From JAPWJZ01 sp966211335 (GTDB taxonomy: Bacteria; Pseudomonadota; Alphaproteobacteria; Micavibrionales; UBA2020): a stretch of DNA of 64,000 bases. Below the pieces are notes generated by a model, which saw only the letters and a list, made by a program, of their open reading frames with translations, had not been told where the DNA came from and did not search any database. The stretch spans positions 930,001 to 994,000 of the forward strand of contig CBIHNF010000001.1 of the NCBI GenBank assembly GCA_966211335.1. The letters are read 5' to 3'. Positions 33,559 through 41,956 of the stretch are shown one piece after another; the first letter of the stretch is position 1; the number at the start of each line of letters is the position of its first letter. The position numbers and the translations under genes are program-made.

Positions 33559-35018
33559 CTCCATCCATCCGGCTCCTCAATTTCTACCGGAATATCAGGG
33601 GCCGCTATGACCTGATGCTCTTTCTCTGCAAGTGGGACCCTGACTACCGCAAAGACCTCATCATTACCGTCCTCGCCTTCGTCCTGTTCGGCTATTCCAT
33701 TTGCACCTGGAACACGGTTCTCGACATTGTGGCGATGACGATCGAAGGCTGCATCATCCTCGTCCAGCTGGGCGGTGAAATGTCTATCTTGCCGGCGGAT
33801 TACAGACCCTCCCACGGTGGCGTCACCTATTCCGCCCAACCCTCGACCCATATCGCCTATGACGAGCTGAGCTTCCTGATGTCAGCCGTCTACCCCGCGA
33901 AGGTCGAACAACAGCTTGGTTTTGACAACCCCATTCGCGGCCATGGCTTCTGCAAGGAAAGCCCGCTTGTCAGCAGCCTTGTCGACGATACGCTGATGCT
34001 GCGGCCTTCCATCAGTTTCAAGGTGGAGGAGGGGGAGACGAACCACATCCGCTCCCGTCACCAGCTGCGGTATATCGCCATCCGCGTCGCCAATAAAAAG
34101 CAGCATACGACCAATGGCGTCAAACTCGCCTTTCACGACATGGCAGACGCGCTGATGGGCGAACGGCCTGTCACGGTGCGCAAGTCCACCTATTTCGACG
34201 CGCTGCTGACGGCGGAGGCTTTCCGCTCCCGCATCTTCCGCAATAACATCAAGGGCGAGAAAGAAGTCTATACAGACCTCACCACCTACTTTCCGGTGGT
34301 GGAGGAAGATATTGACGGGCGCGAGGGCGTGCGCTTCAAGCCAGACTTCTACAAGGAAGTGTCGGGCCACATCGGCATCACCACGCTACTGGTGACGGAA
34401 AACCGCCGCGTCGTCATGCTTTATCAGGGGGGCAACAAAGCCATCGGATCGCATACTGTCAGCCTTGGCGGTTCCGGCTCCATGAGTTATTCAGACCTTG
34501 ATCTTGCAGGCTCCGCCAATGATCTGCGCGAAGCGCTCGCCTACGGCATGGCGCGGGAGTTGTGCGAAGAAACCGGCATGGAAAAATTTTTCTCCGAGGT
34601 CCGCCGCAACACCATGGTGACCGGCTTCTTCCGTTGGATCGACCGCTGCGGCAAGCCCGAATTCGTCGGCATCACGCGGGCGGAAGATGTGCCGTTCTCC
34701 AAGGACCGCAAGATCGACGGCGACGAAGTTGTGAAATACGATGAAATTCCGGTCACCCTGAATACCCTCACAGATTTCCACCGAGTGCTGGCCTGGCTGC
34801 GGGACAACCATATCAACGTCTCGCTCTCCTCCCTCATGGCGCTGCACCGCCTCGCTGTCATCGCCACCTATTCCACGGTCGGCGCAACGGACGAGCAGCG
34901 GGAGCTGCACCAGCGTCTTTCCGAGTTCCTTTTCGGCTCCTTGGCCTATCTTGACAAAACGGTCGCCAAACCCTATGCTCTGGAAAATAAAAAGCACCTG
35001 GAAGGGGCTTTATTATGA
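33555..35018 (+). CDS. Membrane-anchored protein with a C-terminal Nudix hydrolase domain
   Basis: The 487-aa protein has one or two hydrophobic segments at residues about 34-70, then a roughly 200-residue region I cannot assign. A Nudix box follows near residues 326-345: E-x7-RELCEETGM fits the consensus, although the preceding Gly is one residue further away than usual. Nudix enzymes hydrolyse nucleoside diphosphates linked to another moiety; the substrate is unknown. It is coupled by ATGA to the barrel gene, and the HAD gene follows after 10 bp. An N-terminal membrane anchor on a Nudix domain is unusual. Confidence 0.6.
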   Translation: MTPSIRLLNFYRNIRGRYDLMLFLCKWDPDYRKDLIITVLAFVLFGYSICTWNTVLDIVAMTIEGCIILVQLGGEMSILPADYRPSHGGVTYSAQPSTHIAYDELSFLMSAVYPAKVEQQLGFDNPIRGHGFCKESPLVSSLVDDTLMLRPSISFKVEEGETNHIRSRHQLRYIAIRVANKKQHTTNGVKLAFHDMADALMGERPVTVRKSTYFDALLTAEAFRSRIFRNNIKGEKEVYTDLTTYFPVVEEDIDGREGVRFKPDFYKEVSGHIGITTLLVTENRRVVMLYQGGNKAIGSHTVSLGGSGSMSYSDLDLAGSANDLREALAYGMARELCEETGMEKFFSEVRRNTMVTGFFRWIDRCGKPEFVGITRAEDVPFSKDRKIDGDEVVKYDEIPVTLNTLTDFHRVLAWLRDNHINVSLSSLMALHRLAVIATYSTVGATDEQRELHQRLSEFLFGSLAYLDKTVAKPYALENKKHLEGALL

Positions 35019-35028
35019 AGGGTGTAAT

Positions 35029-35793
35029 ATGGCACGCGACCAAGGCGTCCTCGTCATTTTCGATCTTGTCTCCACGCTGACCGACGCCGCGCCGCGCTAT
35101 GTGCAGGCTTTCGCCGAAGTGCTGGAAAAATACGGCGTTGCCGCCCCGGCACCCGACGACGTGACCGCGATGCTGGGCAACAAAAATTTAAGCGAAATCA
35201 CCGACCATTTTGCAGGCCCCCTGCCGCCGGACGATAAAAAGCAATTCATGGCCGACTGCAACACAACCTGCGATGTGCTGCTGGCGCGCCCGGGCTGGAA
35301 AGAACATCTCTACCCCCATGTGCGCGAAGCGGTGGAAACCATGAAGCTGCGCGGCTTGACGCTTGGCATCTACACCGGCACGCGCGAAGATGCGTTGGCG
35401 GCGCAGCTGGCCTATCACAAGCTCGACACGCTGTTTGACCCGCGCTACTTGCGCGGCAAGGATAATATCCGCGATGCCGGCCGGAAGAACGACGCGCTCA
35501 AGGCAGAACAGCTGGTGTCGATTGTCAACCGGTTCTCCAGCGACCATGGCGGCAACCGCCCGGTTATCGTGATCGGCGATTCAAGCGCCGATGCGGCGGC
35601 GGCAGCTTCCCTCGGTCTTTATTTTGTCGGCTTCGCGGCGGATGACAAAAAATTCGCCCGTCTGAGAGAGGCCGGCGTCAAGACCATAATCCGCGATTTC
35701 GGCGATTTGCCGGATTTGATCGACCGCCTGCAGCGCCCGCCAGCGAATGATATCGCCCCGAAGCCGGGCCTGCAGCGCAAACCCACGCCTTAA
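35029..35793 (+). CDS. HAD-superfamily hydrolase lacking the second catalytic Asp
   Basis: From ATG 35029 (Shine-Dalgarno AAGG) the protein has 254 aa; a longer frame to 34951 lies inside the Nudix gene. The nucleophile motif reads VIFDLVSTLTD: Asp12 is kept, but the position that is Asp in phosphatases is Val14. Motif II is GIYTGT and motif IV is VIGDSSAD. A cap domain lies between them. Loss of the second Asp is normal in haloacid dehalogenases and phosphonatases, so plain phosphatase activity is doubtful. It follows the Nudix gene in the same operon. Confidence 0.8.
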   Translation: MARDQGVLVIFDLVSTLTDAAPRYVQAFAEVLEKYGVAAPAPDDVTAMLGNKNLSEITDHFAGPLPPDDKKQFMADCNTTCDVLLARPGWKEHLYPHVREAVETMKLRGLTLGIYTGTREDALAAQLAYHKLDTLFDPRYLRGKDNIRDAGRKNDALKAEQLVSIVNRFSSDHGGNRPVIVIGDSSADAAAAASLGLYFVGFAADDKKFARLREAGVKTIIRDFGDLPDLIDRLQRPPANDIAPKPGLQRKPTP

Positions 35794-35877
35794 AAGCCTT
35801 CCCTGAAAAGCCTTCATTGGTTGCTTTTAGAACCCCCTGCTTTAAACTGGTGGGGCCGAACAATTTTGGACGATGAG

Positions 35878-37554
35878 ATGAAACTGTTTTTAAAGCGCCT
35901 CTGGTCGCTCAGCAAGCCATACTTCACGTCCGAAGACCGTTTCTGGGCGTGGGGCCTGTTGTTTGTCATCATCTCCTTGAACCTCAGCAACGTTTACCTG
36001 AGTGTCCTGTTCAACAGCTGGCGGAGCGATTTCTTCGACTCCTTCCAGACCCGCGACAAGGTAGCTTTTGATGCGGCGCTGCTGCGCTTTGCTTACCTCG
36101 CCTTCGGCTTTATGGTGATGGGTGTTTACAGCTCTTACCTCAACCAGATGCTGCAAATTCGCTGGCGGCGCTGGATGACGGTAAACTTTATCAGCCGCTG
36201 GCTGGCGAATGGCACCTTTTACCGCCTGCAGCTCGCCGGTAACCCGGCCGACAACCCCGACCAGCGGGTGGCAGAGGATATCGGCAAGTTCATCCAGCTG
36301 ACGCTGAACCTGTCGCTCGGCCTGCTCAGCTCGACGGTATCGCTGCTGACCTTCCTGCATATTCTCTGGGGCCTGTCAGGTCTGTTATCCGTGCCGTTGA
36401 GTGATGGAAATTCGATCACGATTCATGGCTACCTTGTCTGGGTCGCGCTGGTGTATTCCATTGCGGGTACGCTGATGACGATGAAGGTCGGCCGGCCCTT
36501 GGTCGACCTCGGTTTCCACCAGCAGCGTGTGGAGGCGGATTTCCGCTTCAACCTCATACGCGTACGTGAAAACGCCGAAAGCATTGCGTTCTATAAAGGG
36601 GAGCAGGAAGAGCAGCAGGGATTGTTTGCACGCTTTTCTTACGTCTTTGACAATTTCCGCCAGATCATGAAACGGCAGAAGACGCTGTCGTGGTTCACCT
36701 CCGGCTACGGGCAGATCGCCGTGATCTTCCCTTATGTTGTCGTCGCGCCACGTTTTTTCAGCGGCCAGATCATGCTGGGTGCGCTGATGCAGACGGCGGA
36801 AGCGTTTGACCGTGTGCGCGGTTCGCTCTCGTTTATTGTCGACTCCTATTCGGACATCGCCCTGTGGCGCGCGGTGATCCAGCGTCTGACCGGCTTCCTT
36901 GACAGCCTGACGGCGGCGGAAAATTTGGAAAGCGGCGTCAGCCTCACGCGGGCCAGCGATCTTTCCGTCACCCATCTCGAGGTCGCGCTGCCGGACGGCC
37001 AGCCGCTGCTGCGTGATTTTTCGCTGCAGTCGGCGAAACAGTCTGCCATTCTCGTGCAGGGACCTTCGGGTAGCGGTAAGTCGACGTTGCTGCGGGTCCT
37101 GGCGGGCCTCTGGCCTTTCGCGCACGGCGGCGTCACCTTGCCGGAAGGTAAAGTTCTGTTCCTGCCACAAAAACCGTACCTACCGCTCGGCTCCCTCCGC
37201 GATGCGCTGCTGTATCCGGGGCGTGCAACTCTGCCGGATGCGGAACTGAAGGCGGAAATGGAAACCTGCCAGATCGGCCACCTCGCCGCGCGGCTGGACG
37301 AAAGCGCGCCTTGGTCGCATATCCTGTCCTTGGGCGAGCAGCAGCGCATCGCTTTCCTGCGCGCGATGATCGTGAAACCGGATGTTATTTTCCTCGATGA
37401 AGCGACCTCCGCCCTCGACGAAGCGTCGGAGAGTTACTTCTACAAAATGCTGCGTGAAAGGCTCCCCCGCGCCACGGTTTTGAGCGTCGGCCATCGCAAC
37501 ACCCTGCGCGAATATCACGACCGCGAAATCACCCTTCGCAAGGCCGCAGCCTAG
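35878..37554 (+). CDS. ABC transporter, fused permease and ATPase (YddA/BacA-related)
   Basis: The 558-aa protein (ATG 35878; a TTG at 35821 gives a longer but less likely form) has an SbmA/BacA-type membrane domain of about six helices and a C-terminal nucleotide-binding domain. Walker A is GPSGSGKSTLL, the signature LSLGEQQRIAF, Walker B VIFLDEATSALD and the switch His is in SVGHRN. Fused members of this family (YddA, Rv1819c, BclA) move peptides or cobalamin-like cargo. It lies 84 bp after the HAD gene and converges on a response regulator with a 4-bp overlap. Confidence 0.87.
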   Translation: MKLFLKRLWSLSKPYFTSEDRFWAWGLLFVIISLNLSNVYLSVLFNSWRSDFFDSFQTRDKVAFDAALLRFAYLAFGFMVMGVYSSYLNQMLQIRWRRWMTVNFISRWLANGTFYRLQLAGNPADNPDQRVAEDIGKFIQLTLNLSLGLLSSTVSLLTFLHILWGLSGLLSVPLSDGNSITIHGYLVWVALVYSIAGTLMTMKVGRPLVDLGFHQQRVEADFRFNLIRVRENAESIAFYKGEQEEQQGLFARFSYVFDNFRQIMKRQKTLSWFTSGYGQIAVIFPYVVVAPRFFSGQIMLGALMQTAEAFDRVRGSLSFIVDSYSDIALWRAVIQRLTGFLDSLTAAENLESGVSLTRASDLSVTHLEVALPDGQPLLRDFSLQSAKQSAILVQGPSGSGKSTLLRVLAGLWPFAHGGVTLPEGKVLFLPQKPYLPLGSLRDALLYPGRATLPDAELKAEMETCQIGHLAARLDESAPWSHILSLGEQQRIAFLRAMIVKPDVIFLDEATSALDEASESYFYKMLRERLPRATVLSVGHRNTLREYHDREITLRKAAA

Positions 37555-38045
37555 GACGTCCACATTTCTTTGGTCGGCCACTGCCAGGCGTGGCGGAAAA
37601 ATTCCGACAGCTTTGCGACGTTCAGCGGCTTCCTCAAAACCCCGTCCGCCCGCAAATCAAGCGCGCGGCGGATAGTTTCGTAGTTCAGGTCGCCGGACAG
37701 GACGACAACGGGAATTTCTTCAAGGAAAGCGTCAGTCTTTAATTTCTCCAGAACCTTATACCCGTCCATCCGCGGCATGTTGAGGTCGACAATAATGATT
37801 GTCGGCGTCATGCACATAACGGAGCGATCTTCAAACCCCTGTTCCCGCATATAGCGGATGAGGTCTTCACCATTGGCAAAGCATTTCACCTCATCGACCT
37901 TGCTGCAGGCCTCCAGCTGGCGCTGACTGAACAACCGGTCGTCCATTTCGTCCTCTACCAGAAAGACCCGGCAACTGTAGTCTTCCCCCGCGAAGAGCGG
38001 AGGTGGCGTAACGTCCAGATTGACCTTGTTTTCATCGTGTTGCAT
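37551..38045 (-). CDS. Single-domain response regulator (Rcp1/CheY-like)
   Basis: The 164-aa protein is a lone receiver domain with an acidic start in FLVEDEMDD, phospho-Asp in IIIVDLNMPRMDG and Lys in LRKPLN. No output domain follows, so it signals by protein contact or phosphotransfer. The longer loops resemble Rcp1-type regulators that pair with phytochrome-like kinases. It lies 47 bp downstream of a second single-domain regulator on the same strand. The sensorless kinase at 38796 is the natural partner. Confidence 0.87.
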   Translation of the reverse strand: MQHDENKVNLDVTPPPLFAGEDYSCRVFLVEDEMDDRLFSQRQLEACSKVDEVKCFANGEDLIRYMREQGFEDRSVMCMTPTIIIVDLNMPRMDGYKVLEKLKTDAFLEEIPVVVLSGDLNYETIRRALDLRADGVLRKPLNVAKLSEFFRHAWQWPTKEMWTS

Positions 38046-38092
38046 GACTTCATCCTTCCTTGCGCTTCGGCTGCCGGTTTTTTTTCACGTTT

Positions 38093-38569
38093 CTAGTTCG
38101 GGCTGTCCCGCAAGGGGCGGGACTCCCTGCCATTGAGTAATTCTATAAAATCGCCGCGTTTAAGCGGCTTGGGCATAAAGCCGCGCGCGCCGCGGGACAG
38201 CGCCTTCTCTATTTCCCCGGTATCCTCGCTCGCGGAAATGATGAGCACGGGAATATCTGCGTAATCCGCGTTTGCATGCAGCAAATCCAGTGTCGGCGAG
38301 CCGTCCCTATCGGTCATGTCGAGATCCAGCAATATCAGCCATGGTTTTTGCGCGTCGTCGCGGTAATCACGCAGGTAAGCGAAAAGACCCGCGCCGCTGT
38401 GGAAAGTGATGACCGGCATCTCGCCGAACAAAAATTTCAACTGGCGGCGCAGCATCCATTGGTCGTCGATGCTGTCATCGACAAGCGCTATCGGCCGTCT
38501 CGTTATTTTCCATGGTGTGGTGGCGGAAGCTGCCGGCGGCTTCTCATCAAATCCATCTGCTCCGCGCAT
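38093..38569 (-). CDS. Single-domain response regulator
   Basis: The 158-aa protein has an N-terminal tail of about 25 residues and a receiver domain: acidic pair in IALVDDSIDD, phospho-Asp in ILLDLDMTDRDG, Ser/Thr switch in VLIISASE and Lys in FMPKPLK. No DNA-binding or enzymatic domain follows. It is divergent from the histidine kinase gene across 226 bp and is the first of two tandem regulator genes. Both may be phosphorylated by that kinase. Confidence 0.87.
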   Translation of the reverse strand: MRGADGFDEKPPAASATTPWKITRRPIALVDDSIDDQWMLRRQLKFLFGEMPVITFHSGAGLFAYLRDYRDDAQKPWLILLDLDMTDRDGSPTLDLLHANADYADIPVLIISASEDTGEIEKALSRGARGFMPKPLKRGDFIELLNGRESRPLRDSPN

Positions 38570-38741
38570 TTGCTCAAAATCATTTCCGCCGGCTGGTTCA
38601 AAATCAACGGCGTTGAAAACCGCTAAAAAATATATAGACCGCGTGAATCACAATATAAGTCTAAGCCTGTGCTGATTAACAGGTGGTGAATTTTTCCCCG
38701 TAACCGCTTCAAACTATTCTAAAATTCTCGCGAATATTTTT

Positions 38742-38766
38742 GGAACCGTTTCGATTGCGTGATGTT
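38742..38766 (+). promoter_or_regulatory. Candidate EcfG (general stress sigma factor) promoter of the histidine kinase
   Basis: GGAAC (38742-38746), 17 bases, then GTT (38764-38766) matches the alphaproteobacterial EcfG consensus GGAAC-N16-CGTT except for T in place of the C. It lies 30 bp upstream of ATG 38796. It was the only such match noticed in the intergenic regions. Nearby, ATTCTCGCGAAT (38724-38735) is a loose palindrome. Confidence 0.45.
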
Positions 38767-38795
38767 GGGGCAAATGGACGCCAAGGGGGTATTCG

Positions 38796-39557
38796 ATGCA
38801 GAAAAGTGAATATCCGCCCATGACAGGAGAGAAAAATCCATCTCCGCCGCCGCTATCGCCCGCAGATATGGCGCGCGCCTATGAAGAATTGAAAGATTTT
38901 ACGCATACCGCCTCGCATGATCTGAAGGCGCCTTTGCGACATATTGTTTCCTACTGTGAAATCTTGCGCGATGAATTTGGCGACCGTATGGGGCCTGAAG
39001 GTCTCGGGTATACCCTGCGGCTGATCGTGAACGCGCAGCGGCTACAGAGACTGGTGGATGATCTGCTTGCCTATTCGCTGGTGACGGACTCGTTAGAAGA
39101 AATGCGCTATGTAGATTTCGATTCTGTCACGCATGAGGTGCTGGAAACGCTCGAGGAGTCGGTCAGCGAGGCCGGTGCTGTCGTCTCCGTCGAAGGCATG
39201 CCGCGCATTTTGGCTTATCCCGTGCGTGTGCGGCAGCTTTTGCAAAACCTTATTTCCAACGCCATCAAGTACCGCCGTGCGGAAACACCACAAATAATAG
39301 TGCGGTGCGAGGAGGCGGGGAGCGACCATAAATTTTCCGTCGCCGACAACGGCCTCGGCATTGAGCCCGATTATCTTGAAATGATTTTTGACGCTTTCAA
39401 GCGCCTGCACTCCCGGGATGACATTGAAGGTTCAGGCCTCGGCCTTTGCATCTGCCGGAAGATCGTCGCAATGCATAAGGGGCGAATTTGGGTAGAATCC
39501 ACCCCCGGCAAGGGTTCGACATTTTATTTCACGATTCCCAAAGGCGCAGCCGTATAG
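38796..39557 (+). CDS. Sensorless histidine kinase (phytochrome-kinase-like HisKA/HATPase)
   Basis: The 253-aa protein has only about 45 residues before the phospho-acceptor motif ASHDLKAPLRH, then the HATPase boxes NLISNAIKYR, VADNGLGIEP and GSGLGLCICRKI. There is no sensor, membrane or PAS domain, so input must come through another protein or by transcription. The H-box resembles kinases that work with Rcp1-type single-domain regulators, two of which are encoded divergently. A candidate EcfG promoter lies upstream, which suggests a link to the general stress response. Confidence 0.88.
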   Translation: MQKSEYPPMTGEKNPSPPPLSPADMARAYEELKDFTHTASHDLKAPLRHIVSYCEILRDEFGDRMGPEGLGYTLRLIVNAQRLQRLVDDLLAYSLVTDSLEEMRYVDFDSVTHEVLETLEESVSEAGAVVSVEGMPRILAYPVRVRQLLQNLISNAIKYRRAETPQIIVRCEEAGSDHKFSVADNGLGIEPDYLEMIFDAFKRLHSRDDIEGSGLGLCICRKIVAMHKGRIWVESTPGKGSTFYFTIPKGAAV

Positions 39558-39629
39558 CGTTGTTTGCCGCACTGCAACATAAGGTTGCGTTTGGAAGCTG
39601 GGTGCAAAGCGTGCTAAGCTCGCGCCATC

Positions 39630-41003
39630 ATGAAAAAAATCTTTAGCAAGCTCGCGCGGAAACCCGCAGCGCCGCCACCGCCACCGTATCAGTTGACGGC
39701 GGCAGACGAGCAGTTGCTGGATAAAGTGCAGCGCGAGACCTTGAAATATTTCTGGGATTTCGGCCATCCGGTGAGCGGCATGGCGCGAGAGCGCAGCAAC
39801 GTGGTGCCGGAATTCGGTTACGATCTCAACTGCGTGACGACAGGCGGCACCGGTTTTGGCGTCATGGCGATGATCGCAGGCGTCGAACGCGGCTGGATCA
39901 AGCGCGACGAATTCATCGACCGGCTGTCGACCATCGTCGACTTCCTCGACAAAACGGATAAATTCCACGGCGCCTTTCCGCACTTCCTGAACGGCAACAC
40001 CGGCAAGACCATTCCTTTTTCGCCGAAGGACGATGGCGGCGATCTGGTCGAAACCTCTTTCCTCATTATGGGTCTGCTATCCGCGCGCGAATATCTTGCC
40101 AAAGACGCGAACAACATCAAAGCCGCCGCCACTTCTGCCAAGATTACTCAATTGTGGGAAGGCGTCGAGTGGGATTGGTACACCAAGGGCACAAAAGACC
40201 TGTACTGGCACTGGAGCCCCAACCACAATTTTGACATGAACCTGCCAATCAAGGGCTGGAACGAATGCCTTGTCACCCATGTGCTGGCAGCGTCATCCCC
40301 GACGCATCCCGTCTCCGCCGATGTGTACAAGAAAAGCTGGACGAAGGGCGCGGAGTTTAAAAATGGCACCGCCTATGGCGGCATCTATAAAAACGGCAAG
40401 CCCGAGAATACGATTGAACTGCCGCTGGGTCCCGCGCTTGGTGGGCCGTTGTTTTTCACCCATTACTCCTTCATGGGCCTGAACCCGAAACAGCTGCAGG
40501 ACCGTCATGCTGATTATTTCGAGCAGAACCGCAACCATGCGCTGCTGAACCGCGCGCATTGCATCAATAACCCGCTGGGCTATAAGGGCTACGGGCCCGA
40601 TTGCTGGGGCTTGACCGCCTGCGACAGCCATGAAATTTACAACGCGCATTCCCCCGCCAACGACCGCGGCGTGATTGCGCCGACGGCGGCGCTCGCCTCT
40701 ATGCCTTATACACCAAAAGAGTCGATGGATGCCTTGCGTCACTTCGATAGCTTCGAGGGTAGCAGGCTGTGGGGGAAATATGGCCTTGTCGATTCCTTCA
40801 GCGAAAGCAACAACTGGACGGCGAAAAGCCACCTCGCTATCGACCAGGGGCCGATTGTGGTGATGATCGAAAATCACCGCTCCGGCTTGCTCTGGGATTT
40901 GTGCATGGGCATGCCGGAGATTTCCAGCGGCCTTAAGAAGCTCGGCTTTACCGCCCAGCAAAAAGCTGCGCCCGTTGCCGCGCCAAAACCGCCGAAACCT
41001 TAA
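39630..41003 (+). CDS. Glycoamylase-like (PF10091/GH144-type) protein
   Basis: The 457-aa protein has a basic, Pro-rich N terminus and the (alpha/alpha)6-barrel glycoamylase-like signature segments DKVQRETLKYFWDFGHPVSG, the glycine-rich TTGGTGFGVM and GLTACDS. GH144 members of this family cut beta-1,2-glucans, and others are uncharacterised. No clear signal peptide is present, although the Lys-rich start could precede a non-classical export signal. If GH144, its substrate would be periplasmic or cyclic beta-1,2-glucan. It stands alone between the kinase and the lipoprotein esterase. Confidence 0.7.
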   Translation: MKKIFSKLARKPAAPPPPPYQLTAADEQLLDKVQRETLKYFWDFGHPVSGMARERSNVVPEFGYDLNCVTTGGTGFGVMAMIAGVERGWIKRDEFIDRLSTIVDFLDKTDKFHGAFPHFLNGNTGKTIPFSPKDDGGDLVETSFLIMGLLSAREYLAKDANNIKAAATSAKITQLWEGVEWDWYTKGTKDLYWHWSPNHNFDMNLPIKGWNECLVTHVLAASSPTHPVSADVYKKSWTKGAEFKNGTAYGGIYKNGKPENTIELPLGPALGGPLFFTHYSFMGLNPKQLQDRHADYFEQNRNHALLNRAHCINNPLGYKGYGPDCWGLTACDSHEIYNAHSPANDRGVIAPTAALASMPYTPKESMDALRHFDSFEGSRLWGKYGLVDSFSESNNWTAKSHLAIDQGPIVVMIENHRSGLLWDLCMGMPEISSGLKKLGFTAQQKAAPVAAPKPPKP

Positions 41004-41006
41004 AAC

Positions 41007-41870
41007 TTATTTGCTTTCCGCGTGGACGAAGGTGGAAATATCCTCCAGCAGGGGAATTTTGCCGCGGAAGCCGTTCAGCAGTGACAGGATCATCGCCTGG
41101 TGCCGCGCGTCGGGGTAAATAATGGTCTGCACCGGGCTGCCCGCGGCTTTCAGTTTCGCCGCGAAGTTGCGCGTGTTCTTCGGGTACACCTCGGTGTCGT
41201 TTTCCCCATGCACCAGCAGCATCGGCGGCATGCCGGCGGCGGCATAGGTGATGGGCTGGGTCGCCTCATCTTTCTCGGTGCTGAAAATATCGATGATGTC
41301 CTTGTCGGTGAAAGGCAGGAAATCATAGGGCCCTGAAATGCCGATGACGCCGCGAATCCAACTGCGCTCGCCGCCTGCCGCCGTCAGAAATTTTGGATGC
41401 ACCGCGACCATGGCGGCATCATAGGCGCCAGCGGAATGACCCGCGAGAAACAGCTTATCCGGGTTCCCGCCGAATTCCCGTGCATGCGCATGCAGCCAGA
41501 CAAAGGCGGCCGCGCTATCCTCAACAAAGACGGGGTATTTGACAGCGGGATAGACGCGGTAGTCGGCAATGGCGGTCACACAGCCTTTGGAGCTCAAGGC
41601 CTGCCCGACGAATTTATAGAGCGATTTTTCGCCGCCCTCCCATCTGCCGCCATAGAAGAACAAAATGGTGCAGCCGTCGGCAGCCGGATGGTCGGGCGTG
41701 TAAATATCCATCTTCTGGCGCGGGCCCGTGCCATAGGCGATGTCGCGGCTGATCTTGTACCCCTCGTCACTCACAATTTTATTGAGGATACTCTGGCCGG
41801 AACAGGCGGCGATGGTCGCAAGCATGGCAACGGCAATCGTTGCAATGAAGATTTTTTGTAAGCGCGCCAT
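41007..41870 (-). CDS. Lipoprotein alpha/beta hydrolase (esterase, BD-FAE-like)
   Basis: The 287-aa protein has a lipoprotein signal with lipobox IAAC (Cys at about residue 23), so it is anchored in the envelope. The catalytic frame is LFFYGGRWEGG (oxyanion), AGHSAGAYDAAM (nucleophile Ser), ENDTEV (Asp) and PDARHQAM (His), as in carboxylesterase/acetylesterase families. It converges on the glycoamylase-like gene with a 3-bp gap; together they could process an acylated envelope glycan, which is an inference from position. Confidence 0.82.
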   Translation of the reverse strand: MARLQKIFIATIAVAMLATIAACSGQSILNKIVSDEGYKISRDIAYGTGPRQKMDIYTPDHPAADGCTILFFYGGRWEGGEKSLYKFVGQALSSKGCVTAIADYRVYPAVKYPVFVEDSAAAFVWLHAHAREFGGNPDKLFLAGHSAGAYDAAMVAVHPKFLTAAGGERSWIRGVIGISGPYDFLPFTDKDIIDIFSTEKDEATQPITYAAAGMPPMLLVHGENDTEVYPKNTRNFAAKLKAAGSPVQTIIYPDARHQAMILSLLNGFRGKIPLLEDISTFVHAESK

Positions 41871-41956
41871 GATGTTCCAGTCATTAAAGGGGGTGGGCTT
41901 GGGGCCAGTCTAAAAGACTGTCTCCGCCAAAGCAACTCAGGCGGTAAAAGTTCCCT

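Noticed and set aside
41906..41920. Hairpin CAGTCT-AAA-AGACTG after the PurA-like gene
   Set aside because: It has a short stem and no T-run on the transcribed strand, so it is not called a terminator.
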